A DNA stretch of 64,000 nucleotides from positions 9,857,501 to 9,921,500 of the forward strand of contig NC_092669.1 of the NCBI RefSeq assembly GCF_032118995.1, given 5' to 3'. Numbering within the stretch: position 1 is the stretch's first letter; each line of letters opens with the position of its first letter. A program made the translations under genes and the position numbers. The notes beneath the pieces were generated by a model. That model saw nothing but the letters and a program-made list of their open reading frames with translations, was not told the origin of the DNA and did no database searches. This stretch comes from Asterias amurensis. Taxonomy: Eukaryota; Echinodermata; Asteroidea; Forcipulatida; Asteriidae. Below, in pieces: positions 9,104 through 19,349 of the stretch.

Positions 9104-10474
9104 ATGAATTCTCAAAAGGAGACAATTACTTGCGACTTGTGTGGAGCAAACTATTTAGAAATAGGTGAGCTTGAAAAACATAGAACAATCCACTCTGCGA
9201 AACCTTTAGAAGATTTTGTCTGTTTCATTTGTCATGAAGCTTTCTCTGATGATCTTGTATTGAGAGAGCACCAAATAGTCCACACTAAAAAGAAAGTCTT
9301 TGTTTGTGAAGTTTGTGGAAAGGACTTCAAATGTAAAAAAAGTTACAACAGACATCAGCGAGTTCACACGGTAGAGAAACCATTCGTTTGTCACATCTGT
9401 GGGAAAGCATTCTCACATAAGCACAGCCTGACTGGCCATCACCGTGTACACACTGGAGAGAAACCACTCGGTTGTCACATCTGTGGAAAAGCCTTCTCAC
9501 AAAGATGCGACTTGACAGTCCATCTGCGTATCCACACTGGCGAGAAACCGTTTGCTTGTGAGATATGTAAGAGAACCTTTTCAAAAAAAGCTTCACTGAC
9601 AAACCATCAGCGTGTCCACACTGGAGAGAGACCATTTGTTTGTGAAACTTGTGGAAAAGCCTTCTCACAAAAATATGACGTGAAAGTCCATCAGAGTGTG
9701 CACACTGAAGAGAAACCATTTGTTTGCGATATTTGTGGAAAAGCTTTAAAATGTAAAAAAAGTTTCAATAAACATCAGCAAATGCACGCTGGCACTGGAG
9801 AGAAACTATTTTTTTGTGGCATTTGCGAAAAAACATTTTCAGAGAGACATTGCCTGACTTATCATCAGCGTGTTCACACTGGAGAGAAACCCTATGTCTG
9901 TGATGTTTGTGGAAAAGCCTTCTCACAAATAAGTACTTTGACAAAGCATGAGCGTCTCCACACTGGAGAGAAACCATTCATTTGTGACACGTGTGGAAAA
10001 GCCTTTTCACAAAAACAACATCTTACATTCCATCAGCATATCCACACAGGAGAAAAACCATTTGTTTGCGATGTTTGTGGAAAAGCGTTTTCACATAAAA
10101 ACTCTCTGAAATCTCATCAGCACGTTCACACTGGAGAAAAACCGCTTACGTGTGAGATTTGTGGAAAAGCGTTCTCACACAGACAAGGCCTGACTGTCCA
10201 TCGGCGTGTTCACACTGGAGAGAAACCATTCAACTGTGATATTTGTGCAAAAGCCTTCTCACAAAAACATCACCTCACCATTCATCAGCGTATCCACACT
10301 GGAGAAAAATCATTCGTTTGTGGGGATTGTGGAAAAGCCTTCTCAAAGAAGCACAGCCTGACGGTTCATCAACGTTTACACACTGGAGAAAAACCATTCA
10401 TTTGTGACATTTGCGGCAAAGGATTTTCTCAAAAAGTCGGTTTAAGTAGTCACCAGAGGTCGCATTCTGGATAG
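9104..10474 (+). CDS. Poly-C2H2 zinc-finger protein with 16 fingers
   Basis: Single-exon frame of 456 aa that starts at ATG 9104 with MNSQKETITCDLCG, an opening shared in part (MNS) with the other two zinc-finger genes here. Fifteen regular Krueppel-type fingers follow a slightly atypical first finger (CDLCGANYLEIGELEKHRTIH). Finger 8 has a two-residue insertion before its linker (HAGTGEKL). Most fingers are of the CGKAFSQK.xLT.H type, unlike the 27-finger neighbour, so the two arrays expanded separately. A nuclear DNA-binding role is expected; no accessory domain is present and the target is unknown. The frame ends at TAG inside the linker (SG*KPFVC), where the family norm is GAG, and one more finger follows in frame. 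An acceptor-like AG near 9075 suggests a spliced 5' leader. Confidence 0.9.
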   Translation: MNSQKETITCDLCGANYLEIGELEKHRTIHSAKPLEDFVCFICHEAFSDDLVLREHQIVHTKKKVFVCEVCGKDFKCKKSYNRHQRVHTVEKPFVCHICGKAFSHKHSLTGHHRVHTGEKPLGCHICGKAFSQRCDLTVHLRIHTGEKPFACEICKRTFSKKASLTNHQRVHTGERPFVCETCGKAFSQKYDVKVHQSVHTEEKPFVCDICGKALKCKKSFNKHQQMHAGTGEKLFFCGICEKTFSERHCLTYHQRVHTGEKPYVCDVCGKAFSQISTLTKHERLHTGEKPFICDTCGKAFSQKQHLTFHQHIHTGEKPFVCDVCGKAFSHKNSLKSHQHVHTGEKPLTCEICGKAFSHRQGLTVHRRVHTGEKPFNCDICAKAFSQKHHLTIHQRIHTGEKSFVCGDCGKAFSKKHSLTVHQRLHTGEKPFICDICGKGFSQKVGLSSHQRSHSG

Positions 10475-10640
10475 AAACCATTTGTTTGTGCGGTTTGTGA
10501 GAGAGGATTCACACGAAACGAATACCTGACGGCACATCACTGCGACTGGAGAGAAACCATTTACAAAATGATTTTGTGACGCTTGTGGAAAAGCCTTTGT
10601 TTGACACAAACACACCCCGACACTCTGCGTACCCTCACTA
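10475..10640 (+). pseudogene. Out-of-use finger(s) after the stop of the 16-finger gene
   Basis: Directly after the TAG the same frame reads KPFVCAVCERGFTRNEYLTAHH, one C2H2 finger that loses register at its end. Then CTGGAGAGAAACCATTT and GACGCTTGTGGAAAAGCCTT recall another finger in shifted frames. GAG to TAG is a one-base change. Confidence 0.75.
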
Positions 10641-10825
10641 GAGAGCAACAAAACTTGTGAAACATTTTGTTTAATGAGTGGCAACATCAAAGTGATTTTC
10701 AGTCTTAAGTGACACCAGGTCATTTTAAAAGCAAAACACTTTTTGAATGGGACATGAAGGCCATGGTCTGTCGTCAAAACCGTTGTTAATAATCATTTTG
10801 CATGGAATGATCAGGGCTGTATGCT

Positions 10826-10986
10826 TCGTTTTTGAAAGGGCAAGGGCACCAAGGCATTTCCTTCTTGTGAAAGGGCACCTTGTAGATGATGAAATTGCAA
10901 ATTTGTACTGGAGCATTTCAAGGGCACCAAGGCAATGACCAGGGGACACGGAGGCAATCACCTTCGTTGCCTCCGTAAAGTTTCAG
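10826..10986. repeat. Second copy of the CAAGGGCACCAAGGCAATGG repeat
   Basis: CGTTTTTGAAAGGGCAAGGG, GAGCATTTCAAGGGCACCAA and a GGAGGCAATCACC/GTTGCCTCCGT inverted end match 8148-8372. Confidence 0.65.
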
Positions 10987-11175
10987 GGCTGGAATGATGA
11001 TCCCAAAACAGTGAGAGCTGACCCAAGATCCTACACAGCCAGTTGCCACTGCCTGGGAGTTTTCCCAACATCTTGGGAAACTAATACCCATCTTGGGAAC
11101 TTCTTGGCAAAATTCTGGCTCATGTGACACAGATAATTTTTGTATGTTTTAAAAGTTTAAATTTTGGTTATCAAC

Positions 11176-11300
11176 TTAAAGACACTGGACCCCTTGGTAA
11201 TTGTCAAAGACCAGTCTTCTCACTTCTGTGCTTTCAAATGCTTGATTTTGGGACCTCAAAATCTATACTTCTGAGTTCTCAAAATCAAAGTCAAATATTT
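11176..11300. repeat. TTAA-A left-end fragment
   Basis: TTAAAGACACTGGACCCCTT through CTTGATTTTGGGACCTCAAA matches the left third of TTAA-A. The right part is missing. Confidence 0.6.
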
Positions 11301-11449
11301 TCAACTCTTTGACGGGGTATAAACTTTATAAAGGAAACTTTAATCTTCGTCATTGGCTGAGAGTTGGTGGCTGTGCGTACTGCGTAGAACTGGTACACAC
11401 GTGTTTTGTGTTGGCAGGGGTTATACAGTATACATACTTGGTGTCGTGT

Positions 11450-11754
11450 TAGACCCAGTAACTGGGGCGCTGTACTCCTTCTTTTGAAATTTTGACATTA
11501 TTGGTCGAACTAGAAATAGTGTCCAATCTGCCCCAGTGCAACAGTCAAACAGTAATCGATCGGGCGGTAGATTTCCACCCAAACGAGCCTGCAGCCTTAG
11601 CCCGAGATTTCTCAAAGTTCTCCCCAGCCCGGGGACCCCGGGTCTTGATAAGAGGTTGGACTTCACCCTGGACTCCTAAATTTGAATTAGTCTTGTGGGA
11701 AACCGATGTCAAAATTTCGAAAAAAGGAGTACAGCGCCCCAGATACTGGGTCTA
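11450..11754. mobile_element. MU-F element, second copy, with 9-bp target duplication
   Basis: Begins TAGACCCAGTAACTGGGGCG and ends with the matching inverted CCAGATACTGGGTCTA. It is flanked by GTGTCGTGT (11441-11449) and GTGTTGTGT (11755-11763), a 9-base duplication with one difference. Its interior of about 200 bases is unrelated to the 85-base hairpin units of the copy at 5405 and holds no recognisable gene. Confidence 0.75.
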
Positions 11755-11763
11755 GTGTTGTGT

Positions 11764-12600
11764 GAGTGTCCAATGCAATCACTCAGTCATTACCCCAGAG
11801 ATGCTAAGTCCAGAGGCCAGCTTTGCATGAGAGTTTTCCAAGCTCACCACCACCACCCCCCCCCCCCAAAAAAAAAAAAAGAAAGAAAAAATGTCAGTTT
11901 AAGAAGGCCTTTCGAAATCACCGCCCAACTTGTTTTTTTTAAATCAACAAAATTGCAGAAATTTAATTGTGTACAAAAAAGTGTTCAAAAATGCACCAAA
12001 AACCTGTTCAGAATAATTATCACATGAGGTACATGTACACAGGAGATGTTGATGGTTAATGTGGAGGTACGATTGTGTCAGATTATTTCCCCCCAAAATA
12101 AAAATTAAATCGACTAAAAATTATGTCCAAAATCCTCCGCTCACTTCTTCTGCCTGTTGTGTCTTCGCTAGTGGAGTGCATTTAACGAATTTGCTTAACG
12201 AATCGGGAAAAACTTGTGCGCAATGAGCGGTTTGCGCTCTGCCGAATTTTAGCTGAACCTGCTTGGAGAGCAAACGCATGCGCAATCTGCGCATTTGCGC
12301 TCTGTACGGCAGCAAGTTTATAATTCTGATAAACTGCGTGCAATCTGAAGATTGTGCAAACATTGTAGATTGCGTTTATTGTACACACGAGCGCGATTTG
12401 GCAAAGCATTGTCTTTAATTTTTTTTTTTTCCCGGTCTGGCCCCAATGCGTGAGAAAATGGTTGCTGTGTGTGTGAGCGTGAGACAGAGCCCAAATGCGT
12501 GAGAAAAAAGAACCATAGTGATTTAATAATCAAACTATTAACCACTTCGAATATCATAGACCTTTTTTTCAAACCCCCTTTGTGCAAGCGCAAACTGTTG
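11764..12600. other. Non-coding stretch
   Basis: C-run and A-run at about 11852-11885. The region 12200-12420 has repeated GCGCAATCTGCGCATTTGCG-like words. No gene seen. Confidence 0.5.
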
Positions 12601-12604
12601 AAAG

Positions 12605-12661
12605 AGATGCATGCTGGTCTAACACTCGATCAAACTTGACCTCTAGCTAGACCAGCATGCA
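12605..12661. repeat. Short hairpin
   Basis: GCATGCTGGTCTA and CTAGACCAGCATGC form a perfect 13-base stem. Confidence 0.6.
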
Positions 12662-12969
12662 CCGCATTCTTTGCCTGAGGCTCAATAAAATAAAAAAATC
12701 AGGGCCTTTACATATTATCACTCAAGTAAAAGTCATTATTTATTGATAAATACCTTGGACAGTTTACAGACTCTGATTGGTCAAAACAAGATATATCACG
12801 TTGGGATGTTTTAACTTAACTTCCTTTTTCAAACATTCTTTTCTACAAACATCTGATGAATCGTGATTCACATCATGAACAAGTTATTTTTCTCAAGAGT
12901 TCATTTTTGTAATGATCAATAAACAACTTTAACATTACAGTAAATTGGCAAGTTTGTGTGGGTTCACTT

Positions 12970-13168
12970 CTGTTCACTTGTGGACAAGTCGTTTATGGTT
13001 TGTCGCTGTGATAGTTGAGTCATGGTGGTGGCATAATGATTCAGGTCTCTGCGAGAGTAGTAGTCTCGAGCGGGCAGCAGTCTCGCGAGAATACCGCCAG
13101 TGTCGTGGGAATCTTGTAGAGAGTCGGAACACTATCACCGCGACAGACATTTAACGACTTGTCCAGAA
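12970..13168. repeat. Foldback close to the 3' end of the minus-strand zinc-finger gene
   Basis: TGGACAAGTCGTTTA...GTCGCTGTGATAG is matched by CTATCACCGCGACAGAC...TAACGACTTGTCCA. It lies less than 60 bases beyond the stop of the gene at 13225. Confidence 0.65.
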
Positions 13169-13224
13169 AAAATGTCCAAAAGTCTAATGTACTTCTTTTA
13201 GCACAGATGTAACAAAGTTCTTAT

Positions 13225-14394
13225 TTAGTAAATGGCTTCTCTGGCTTCTAGTGTAGGCGGACAGAGTTTTTCTTCAGGAGGCGGTTTGGCCACAAATGGC
13301 GTCAGCAAATGTCTCTCTTCGGTGTGAACTAGCTGGTGACAAAGTAGACTCCCACTTTGACAAAATGCTCTTCCACAAATGTCACAAACAAATGGTTTTT
13401 CTCCAGTGTGGACTCTGTGGTGAGTCTTTAAACCTCCTTTGAAAGAAAATCCTTTTCCACAAATGTCACAAATAAAAGGTTTCTCTCCAGTGTGGACGAT
13501 CTGATGCATTTTCAGTGTATATTTTTGTGAGAAGGCTTTCTCACAAATGTCACAAACGAACGGTTTCTCTCCAGTGTGAATACGCTGATGATCTGTTAGG
13601 AAACGTCTCTGTGAGAAGGCTTTTCCACAAAAGTTGCAAACAAATGGTTTTTCTCCAGTGTGAACACGCTGATGGACACTCAAGTTTGTTTTATGCGAGT
13701 AGGCTTTTCCACAAATATCACAAACGAATGGTTTCTCTCCAGTATGAACACGTAGATGTTCAGTCACGTTGTTACTTTGCGCAAAAGCTTTTCCACAAAT
13801 GTCACAAGCAAACGGTTTGTCTCCAGTGTGGACTATCTGATGCTTTTTTAGTGTATTTTTTTGTGAGAAGGCTTTTCCACAAGTGTTACAAATAAATGGT
13901 TTCTCTCCAGTGTGGATACGCTGGTGGTCCGTCAGGCAATGTCTTTGTGAGAAGGCCTGTTCACAAATGTCACAAATATATGGTTTCTTTCCGGTGTGGA
14001 CACGCTGATGGATGGAAAGGTATCGGCTTGTTGAAAAAGATTTTTCACAAATGTCACAAACAAATTGTTTGTGTCCAGTATGGACAAGTTGATGTTTTGT
14101 CAGTGTGCATTTTTTTGTGAATACTGCTCCACATATATCACAAGTATATTGTTCCCCTTCAGTTTTGACTATCTGATGTGTATTTATACTGCCTATTCTA
14201 GACAAGCCTTTTTCACAAATGTCTTTTACAACAATTGATTTCTCTTTATTAAGGTCACAGCAATGGGTGGTTAGGCAAAGATTTGTTAAAAAGGCTTCGC
14301 CACAAACTTCACAAATAACTGGTTTTGTTTCAGTTTGGTCTTTTGAGTGATTCATATCACTGACTACTTCAATTGTATCAGTTCCAGAATTCAT
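13225..14394 (-). CDS. Poly-C2H2 zinc-finger protein with 10 intact and 2 decayed fingers
   Basis: Single-exon minus-strand frame of 389 aa from ATG 14394. The leader MNSGTDTIEVVSDMNHSKDQ resembles the leader of the gene at 26. The first finger is worn (CEVCGEAFLTNLCLTTHCC, with the final histidine spacing lost). The second has lost its first cysteine and last histidine (VVKDICEKGLSRIGSINTHQIVKT). Ten regular fingers with TGEKP linkers follow. Unlike its two neighbours it ends in a non-finger tail (TEERHLLTPFVAKPPPEEKLCPPTLEAREAIY region), so this may be its natural terminus. DNA binding in the nucleus is expected; target unknown. It is convergent with the gene at 9104. Confidence 0.9.
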   Translation of the reverse strand: MNSGTDTIEVVSDMNHSKDQTETKPVICEVCGEAFLTNLCLTTHCCDLNKEKSIVVKDICEKGLSRIGSINTHQIVKTEGEQYTCDICGAVFTKKCTLTKHQLVHTGHKQFVCDICEKSFSTSRYLSIHQRVHTGKKPYICDICEQAFSQRHCLTDHQRIHTGEKPFICNTCGKAFSQKNTLKKHQIVHTGDKPFACDICGKAFAQSNNVTEHLRVHTGEKPFVCDICGKAYSHKTNLSVHQRVHTGEKPFVCNFCGKAFSQRRFLTDHQRIHTGEKPFVCDICEKAFSQKYTLKMHQIVHTGEKPFICDICGKGFSFKGGLKTHHRVHTGEKPFVCDICGRAFCQSGSLLCHQLVHTEERHLLTPFVAKPPPEEKLCPPTLEAREAIY

Positions 14395-14439
14395 GTTGGT
14401 ATGATTTTATCATTTGATTAAAACTGCTGATGTTCTCCC

Positions 14440-14745
14440 GAGATGTTTTTTGTTTGAATCTTTTCCACTAAGACAACAAATAGATGGTTTCTCCCAGTGT
14501 GGAAGTCTAATTGATAGTCAAGTTGTTTTTTTTGTGAAAAGTCAATTCCACAACATGGTTTGCCCTTCAATATGGACAAGCCATGGTTTTTCAATTCAGG
14601 TGACGATTTCATGAGGTTTTTTTTTTTTTTAAACAAATGGTTTATCTCCAGCAACACAATGAGAATTATAAAAATGCTCGTAATTTTTGAGGGCCTTTCC
14701 AGAAAATTTCAGAATCTAATGGTTTGTTTGTTTGTTTGTTTGTTT
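14440..14745 (-). pseudogene. Zinc-finger relics upstream of the 10-finger gene
   Basis: Read on the minus strand, pieces such as GKPCCGIDFSQKKQLDYQ and DFHTG, then worn CCLSGK and KPLDSEIFWKGPQK stretches, recall successive fingers in several frames. They extend the array upstream of the present start, so the gene once had more N-terminal fingers or lies beside a dead copy. Confidence 0.5.
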
Positions 14746-14746
14746 A
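14721..14746. repeat. (TTTG)n microsatellite
   Basis: Six uninterrupted GTTT units. Confidence 0.9.
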
Positions 14747-14937
14747 GTGTCATGTTTTTGGTGCTTTGTGTTCATGAATATCAAAGTTTATTAAAAATGT
14801 CACACACAAATCCATCCAACAACCTCTTGATTACTAGTCGATCGCTCCACATTCGTGATCTTTGCAGAATTCATCTGTAATAATTAAAAACAATTTTGAA
14901 TGGTAATTATTATGAAAATGATAGTATACATAGATGG

Positions 14938-15345
14938 TAATTTGCATCAGGAATAAATAACATTCATTTTGGTTTATCCATATACATGTATACACCGATG
15001 TGTGTTAGCGCTGTACACTCGGTACTTTCCTGAGCTCTGTGAAAAATCACAGGTATATTACTCAAGTGGGATTGGAACCCACGACCTTTGCAATTCCAGA
15101 GCGGTGTGATACCAACTAGACCACTGAGATTGCCCGGTAGCTAGAGGCAGTTCGAATCCTATGTTTTAGCAGCGGGTACTGCAAAAGTTTTAATAGATGT
15201 TAAATTTGCGCCGGGGATAAAAAATATTCATTTTGGTTTTTTACCAATATACACCGTGATACAACTGAGATTGCCAGACAGCTAGAGGCAGTTCGTATCC
15301 AGTGTTAAAATAAAGGATTTGAACTGCCTCTAGCTACCGAGCAAA
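14938..15345 (-). mobile_element. tRNA-derived SINE and a partial second copy
   Basis: On the minus strand a tRNA-like head has an A-box region (CTCAGTGGTCTAGTTGGTA) and a B-box (GGTTCCAATCC) around 15065-15140. It is followed by a conserved body (CTGTGATTTTTCACAG, ACACACATCGGTGTATA) and a tail near GATGCAAATT. A shorter copy lacking the head centre follows at about 15200-15345. Related copies lie at 31950-32150 and 46831-47165. Confidence 0.7.
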
Positions 15346-15359
15346 CTTGTTGTCTATTT

Positions 15360-15740
15360 TGACAAGAGGGTCATTCCGTGTCAAATCACCCCCAAAAAAG
15401 GCGATTTTAAACCCTACCCTCTTCAAATTTGCTCATATTTGGTTTATGGGGTAATCTTGGCTCAACAAGTTCAAATTTCAAATTTCAGCTCCATCCGATA
15501 AACGGTTTTCGCGCTTTATTCTTTATCCGCAATCTCATAAAGTACCAGTATGTAAAGGGCTGTGTGCAAAAAGTGCACATACTGGTACCCTGTGCGAGCT
15601 TCGTGGTTCCGTGTATGTTTTGTACACAAATCACGGATCGTACCCGCCCTCTCGTGACGCATTCTCGCAAAACGAGGTCGGGTAATTTTCAATTGTTGGC
15701 AGAGGAGTAACACGTACAGTAGATAGGGAATCTGAAATTA
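15360..15740. repeat. Unclassified repeat with hairpin
   Basis: Opens with GTCATTCCGTGTCAAATCAC. It contains a hairpin GTACCAGTATGT...ACATACTGGTAC at about 15542-15590 and a CpG-rich right part. No gene seen. Confidence 0.4.
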
Positions 15741-15989
15741 CGGTAAGAATTGATCAATTTATGATTCTCTGGTCGCAAGCATGTACACATTGATATATCA
15801 AAGGACACACAGCCTAATTTTGGCGAGATTAAAAAAAAAAAAAGAGAGATTTCTGATTCCAAAATTCATTGAACCATGGGTTGTTTAACGCGTGAGAGAT
15901 ATAAACCTATGAGGTTACGGAAGACGATAGCCGGACGAAACCGAAATAGTTCTAGGAGTAGCTCTAGTCTAGCCTAGTGTTTTGTTGCA

Positions 15990-16145
15990 AATTGTTGGGC
16001 TGTTTAAAATAATAATAATATAGGCCTATTCTGGCTCTCTTTTAACATCGGTCTGGTCAGTAGTGTTACTGTAACCTTGGCGACAATAATAATTGATGAG
16101 ATGACCACACAGATAAAAGTGAGCCATAAACAGCCCAACAAGCTA
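15990..16145. repeat. Foldback with TTGTTGGGCTGTTTA arms
   Basis: TTGTTGGGCTGTTTA and TAAACAGCCCAACAAG are inverted around GGCTCTCTTTTAACATCGGT, which also recalls the foldback at 6753. Confidence 0.55.
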
Positions 16146-17393
16146 AGTCCTTCTCCAGCAACTTTAGTCTTGGTAATGACAGCGCCTCGCTCTTTTTAGT
16201 CTTAGTCTTACTTATCTTAATTATGGCTCCTTGACCTTACCTTATTTTTCTTAGGTTTTTTTTTCATTAATTTAAATCACGATTTAAATTTAAAAGGACT
16301 AATAAATAAGGATATAAATTTACAGAGAATAGCCCTATAGTTAACATAGTGCCACGCTTTCTCCAGTAGGCGAAATCCTTTTTTGCGAATAGAAACTCAC
16401 ATTTTAAATAAAACATAGTCGATATTTTCCCCCATTTGTTGTAGCTAGTCACTTAACATGCTTAACTTACCGTATATTGATCTTAGCGCAAGAAGTGGAG
16501 ACCACAAACTCGAAAGTGACAATCATTCCATTCTGTCTCCTTTTGACGTTTGGTTCCTGACTAGTTGTGGCTAGAAAGAAAGCTAATGTCTGTACTTGCA
16601 GATTACCCTACCACACCAATACCGCAGCTTTTGACAAGGATAACCTCAAAACTTTTGCGTAAAATCAAATCTTTTTGAGAGAAATAATTGTCAACATGTC
16701 AAAATCTTCACAGAGGTCGCGAACAATTGAACTCTAACCTTCATTCCAAGCCTTTTTATTTTTTGCTTTTCAACGTTACACACTCAAGGGATCGAGCACC
16801 ACACCCAACATTTTGCGTCCGACGTGACAACTACACGTTGTCGGGTTCCCTTTACACCTTCATGTGATCGAATGCCACAATATATTATTGTATTGGGGGA
16901 CAGGCTGGTTACACAGCGTATGAATAGTGTTCACGGCTGTTTTGTGAAATCATTTTCTCTAAGCAGCGAGTTGCATAAAATAGCTTAGCCTCCCTCGGGC
17001 CACACTCTTGTTGATGAGTTCATGATTTGATCTGAGTCATTATTTTATTCAGTTTCACTCTTTAGTTACCACCCCAACTGAAATCCAGAGTTTTCCGTTC
17101 AACTAGAGTAAATGCTAATTTTTTTTAAAGCTTTTGAAAGGGATGTTTATTGCCTTATCATTCAGGGCACTGGGGCATGGGATAGGCTACAAAAAAACTA
17201 GCTATACAATAATATATGTTTTGAAGAACATGGTTGGAAAGACTTTTTACTGTACCTCGAAAATTACTTGATTTTTCTGACTTCGTGAATTTACACGGCC
17301 CGCCATTTTGTCAGAGTTAAAGTTTGCGCAGGGCGGATAATATGGCATTCGGATAAAAAAAAATCCCAATTTCTTTTACCGGGTCATAAATGC
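16146..17393. other. No gene seen
   Basis: AT-rich unique-looking DNA. No domain-bearing frame, clear repeat or RNA gene found. Confidence 0.5.
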
Positions 17394-17781
17394 TTAAAGA
17401 CACTGGACACTATTGGTAATTGTCAAAGACTAGTCTTCAAACTTGGTGTATCTCAACATATGCATAAAATAACAAACATGTGAAAATTTGAGCTAAATCG
17501 ATCGTCGAAGTTGCGAGATAATAATGAAAGAAAAAACACCCTTGTCGCACCATGGTCACACAAAGTTGTGTGCTTTCAGATGCTTGATTTCGAGACCTCA
17601 AAATCTGAGGTCTCGAAATCAAATTCGTGGAAAATTACCTTTTTCTCGAAAACTACGTCAACTAGGGAGCTGTTTCTCACAATGTTTTATACTATCAACC
17701 TCTCCCCATTACTCGTAATCAAGAAAGGTTTTATGATTATAATTATTTTGAGTAATTACCAATAGTGTCCACTGCCTTTAA
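17394..17781. repeat. TTAA-A element, full length
   Basis: Starts TTAAAGACACTGGACACTAT, ends GTCCACTGCCTTTAA, and has the internal GATTTCGAGACCTCA palindrome. Confidence 0.8.
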
Positions 17782-17892
17782 GTTTGACTTGAACCAACCT
17801 TCCAAATGTTGACCAGAAGCATTGCATGCACTGTTCCAATGCGTTGTACCGATTCAATCGGCAATTTCAATATTTCGGGGGTTAGCAAGCTA

Positions 17893-18135
17893 CTCTCTTA
17901 ATGTTAAACTGTAAAAGAGTGAAAAAACACTCTTTGAAGAGCCATATGAAGGACAACTCTTTTTCGAGTGGTCTTCCACTCTTTTAGATTGAATTTTGCA
18001 TCTTTTTGAGTGATTATTCACTCTGTCCTGGAGTGAAACCCCTCTAAAAGAGTGAAATAACCACCACTCTTTTTGAAGAACCGTATGGAGGACAGCTCGA
18101 AATGTAAAGAGTGGTGTCTTTCACTCCTTTACATT
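17893..18135. repeat. Repeat of AAGAGTGAAA / TTTCACTCTT motifs
   Basis: The motif AAGAGTGAA and its complement occur many times in both orientations, giving a multiply folding element. A shorter relative lies at 37815-37950. Confidence 0.55.
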
Positions 18136-19349
18136 TAGAGAGTATATATGTTTAAGTTGACCAAACAAAAAGTAAATTTATTTTTACAACTAAAATAAAC
18201 ATTTTAAAAAATGATACATTGGCTCAAGTATTCAACTCACTCACATTTTAATGCAATATTGTCCAAATAAAATGTACATGAGAACTTTTTTGATTGTCAA
18301 GCAAAACACGATATTATAAAGCTCTTGAGTATTATATAGAATGTGCAAAAATTAGTTACGTAATATTTTGGCATTTAAATTTACAAACAAATATTTTTTG
18401 AAATTTCACCCCCTTTGGTCTGTATTGTCTTCAAGGTTCTCCATGAGCCTAACTGATTTCTGAAAAGCGACCCATTTAGCTTGATCGCATCAATATAAAG
18501 TAAGACCGGGTACCATTCTGTCAATGTCCCCGACACCTACTTATGCCCAACTAATTTTGAACACCAATCTAATGTCAGACAGCACATGCACCGCGTAAAA
18601 CAAACCATAATGTCCGACGAACAAATGTCAGACCGTCAGACCATGGAGGAAGGAAGAGAAGGAGTTCGAACGAAGGGACTTCAAAAGTCGAACCCGTGGT
18701 ACCGCGGTCGTTTAACGACACCTCGTAATCACCCACGTACCTTTCACAAACAATGGGCGACCTGCCGTGTGTGAGTTTGCGCGTGCGCACTTGGTTCTTC
18801 ACCAAACTATGGCGACGTATGTCTTTTGGATATAATAGAGGAAAAACTACTTTTTTGAGACGCGATAACATTTTTGGACGCTACTGGACACCTAAACGAT
18901 GAACACAATTGAATACCAACCACCCTCGTGTGCTTATACCCAAATTTTGATCCACCGCTAGTGACCGGAAAGTTGCAAAAAATGAAAAATATGCTTTGAT
19001 ATTTTCATGTAAACACCACAAACGATTAATGAAAACCGTGTATTCACAATTCTTGTATCCAATGATTTAACTTTACACGAAGGCAACGCGACGGTGCAGA
19101 GAGGCGGTACCACACGTTCTGTATGTACAAAGAGATCTAATCCCGTTCGTTAATCGGCCGTCCAGCTGGAGGTCTCCTATCTTTTTCCACTGGTCAGACA
19201 GGGGCATTGTCAGGGTATTTTTTGTTACTCTGCGGTTTTGCTGGTCGTTCGAGCTCCTTCTCTTTCTTCCTCCATGGTGTTACCGCCAATCTTTCCAGCG
19301 TATTTCATTTCCACCATGCAAAGTTTCAAATCCTACAGACCAAAAGTTG
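18136..19349. other. No gene seen
   Basis: A 98-codon minus-strand frame at 18575-18871 has no recognisable feature. The sequence GCGTGCGCAC near 18780 resembles an NRF1-type site but nothing else supports a promoter. Confidence 0.4.

Noticed and set aside
18575-18871. 98-codon minus-strand frame.
   Set aside because: No recognisable domain, composition or splice context.
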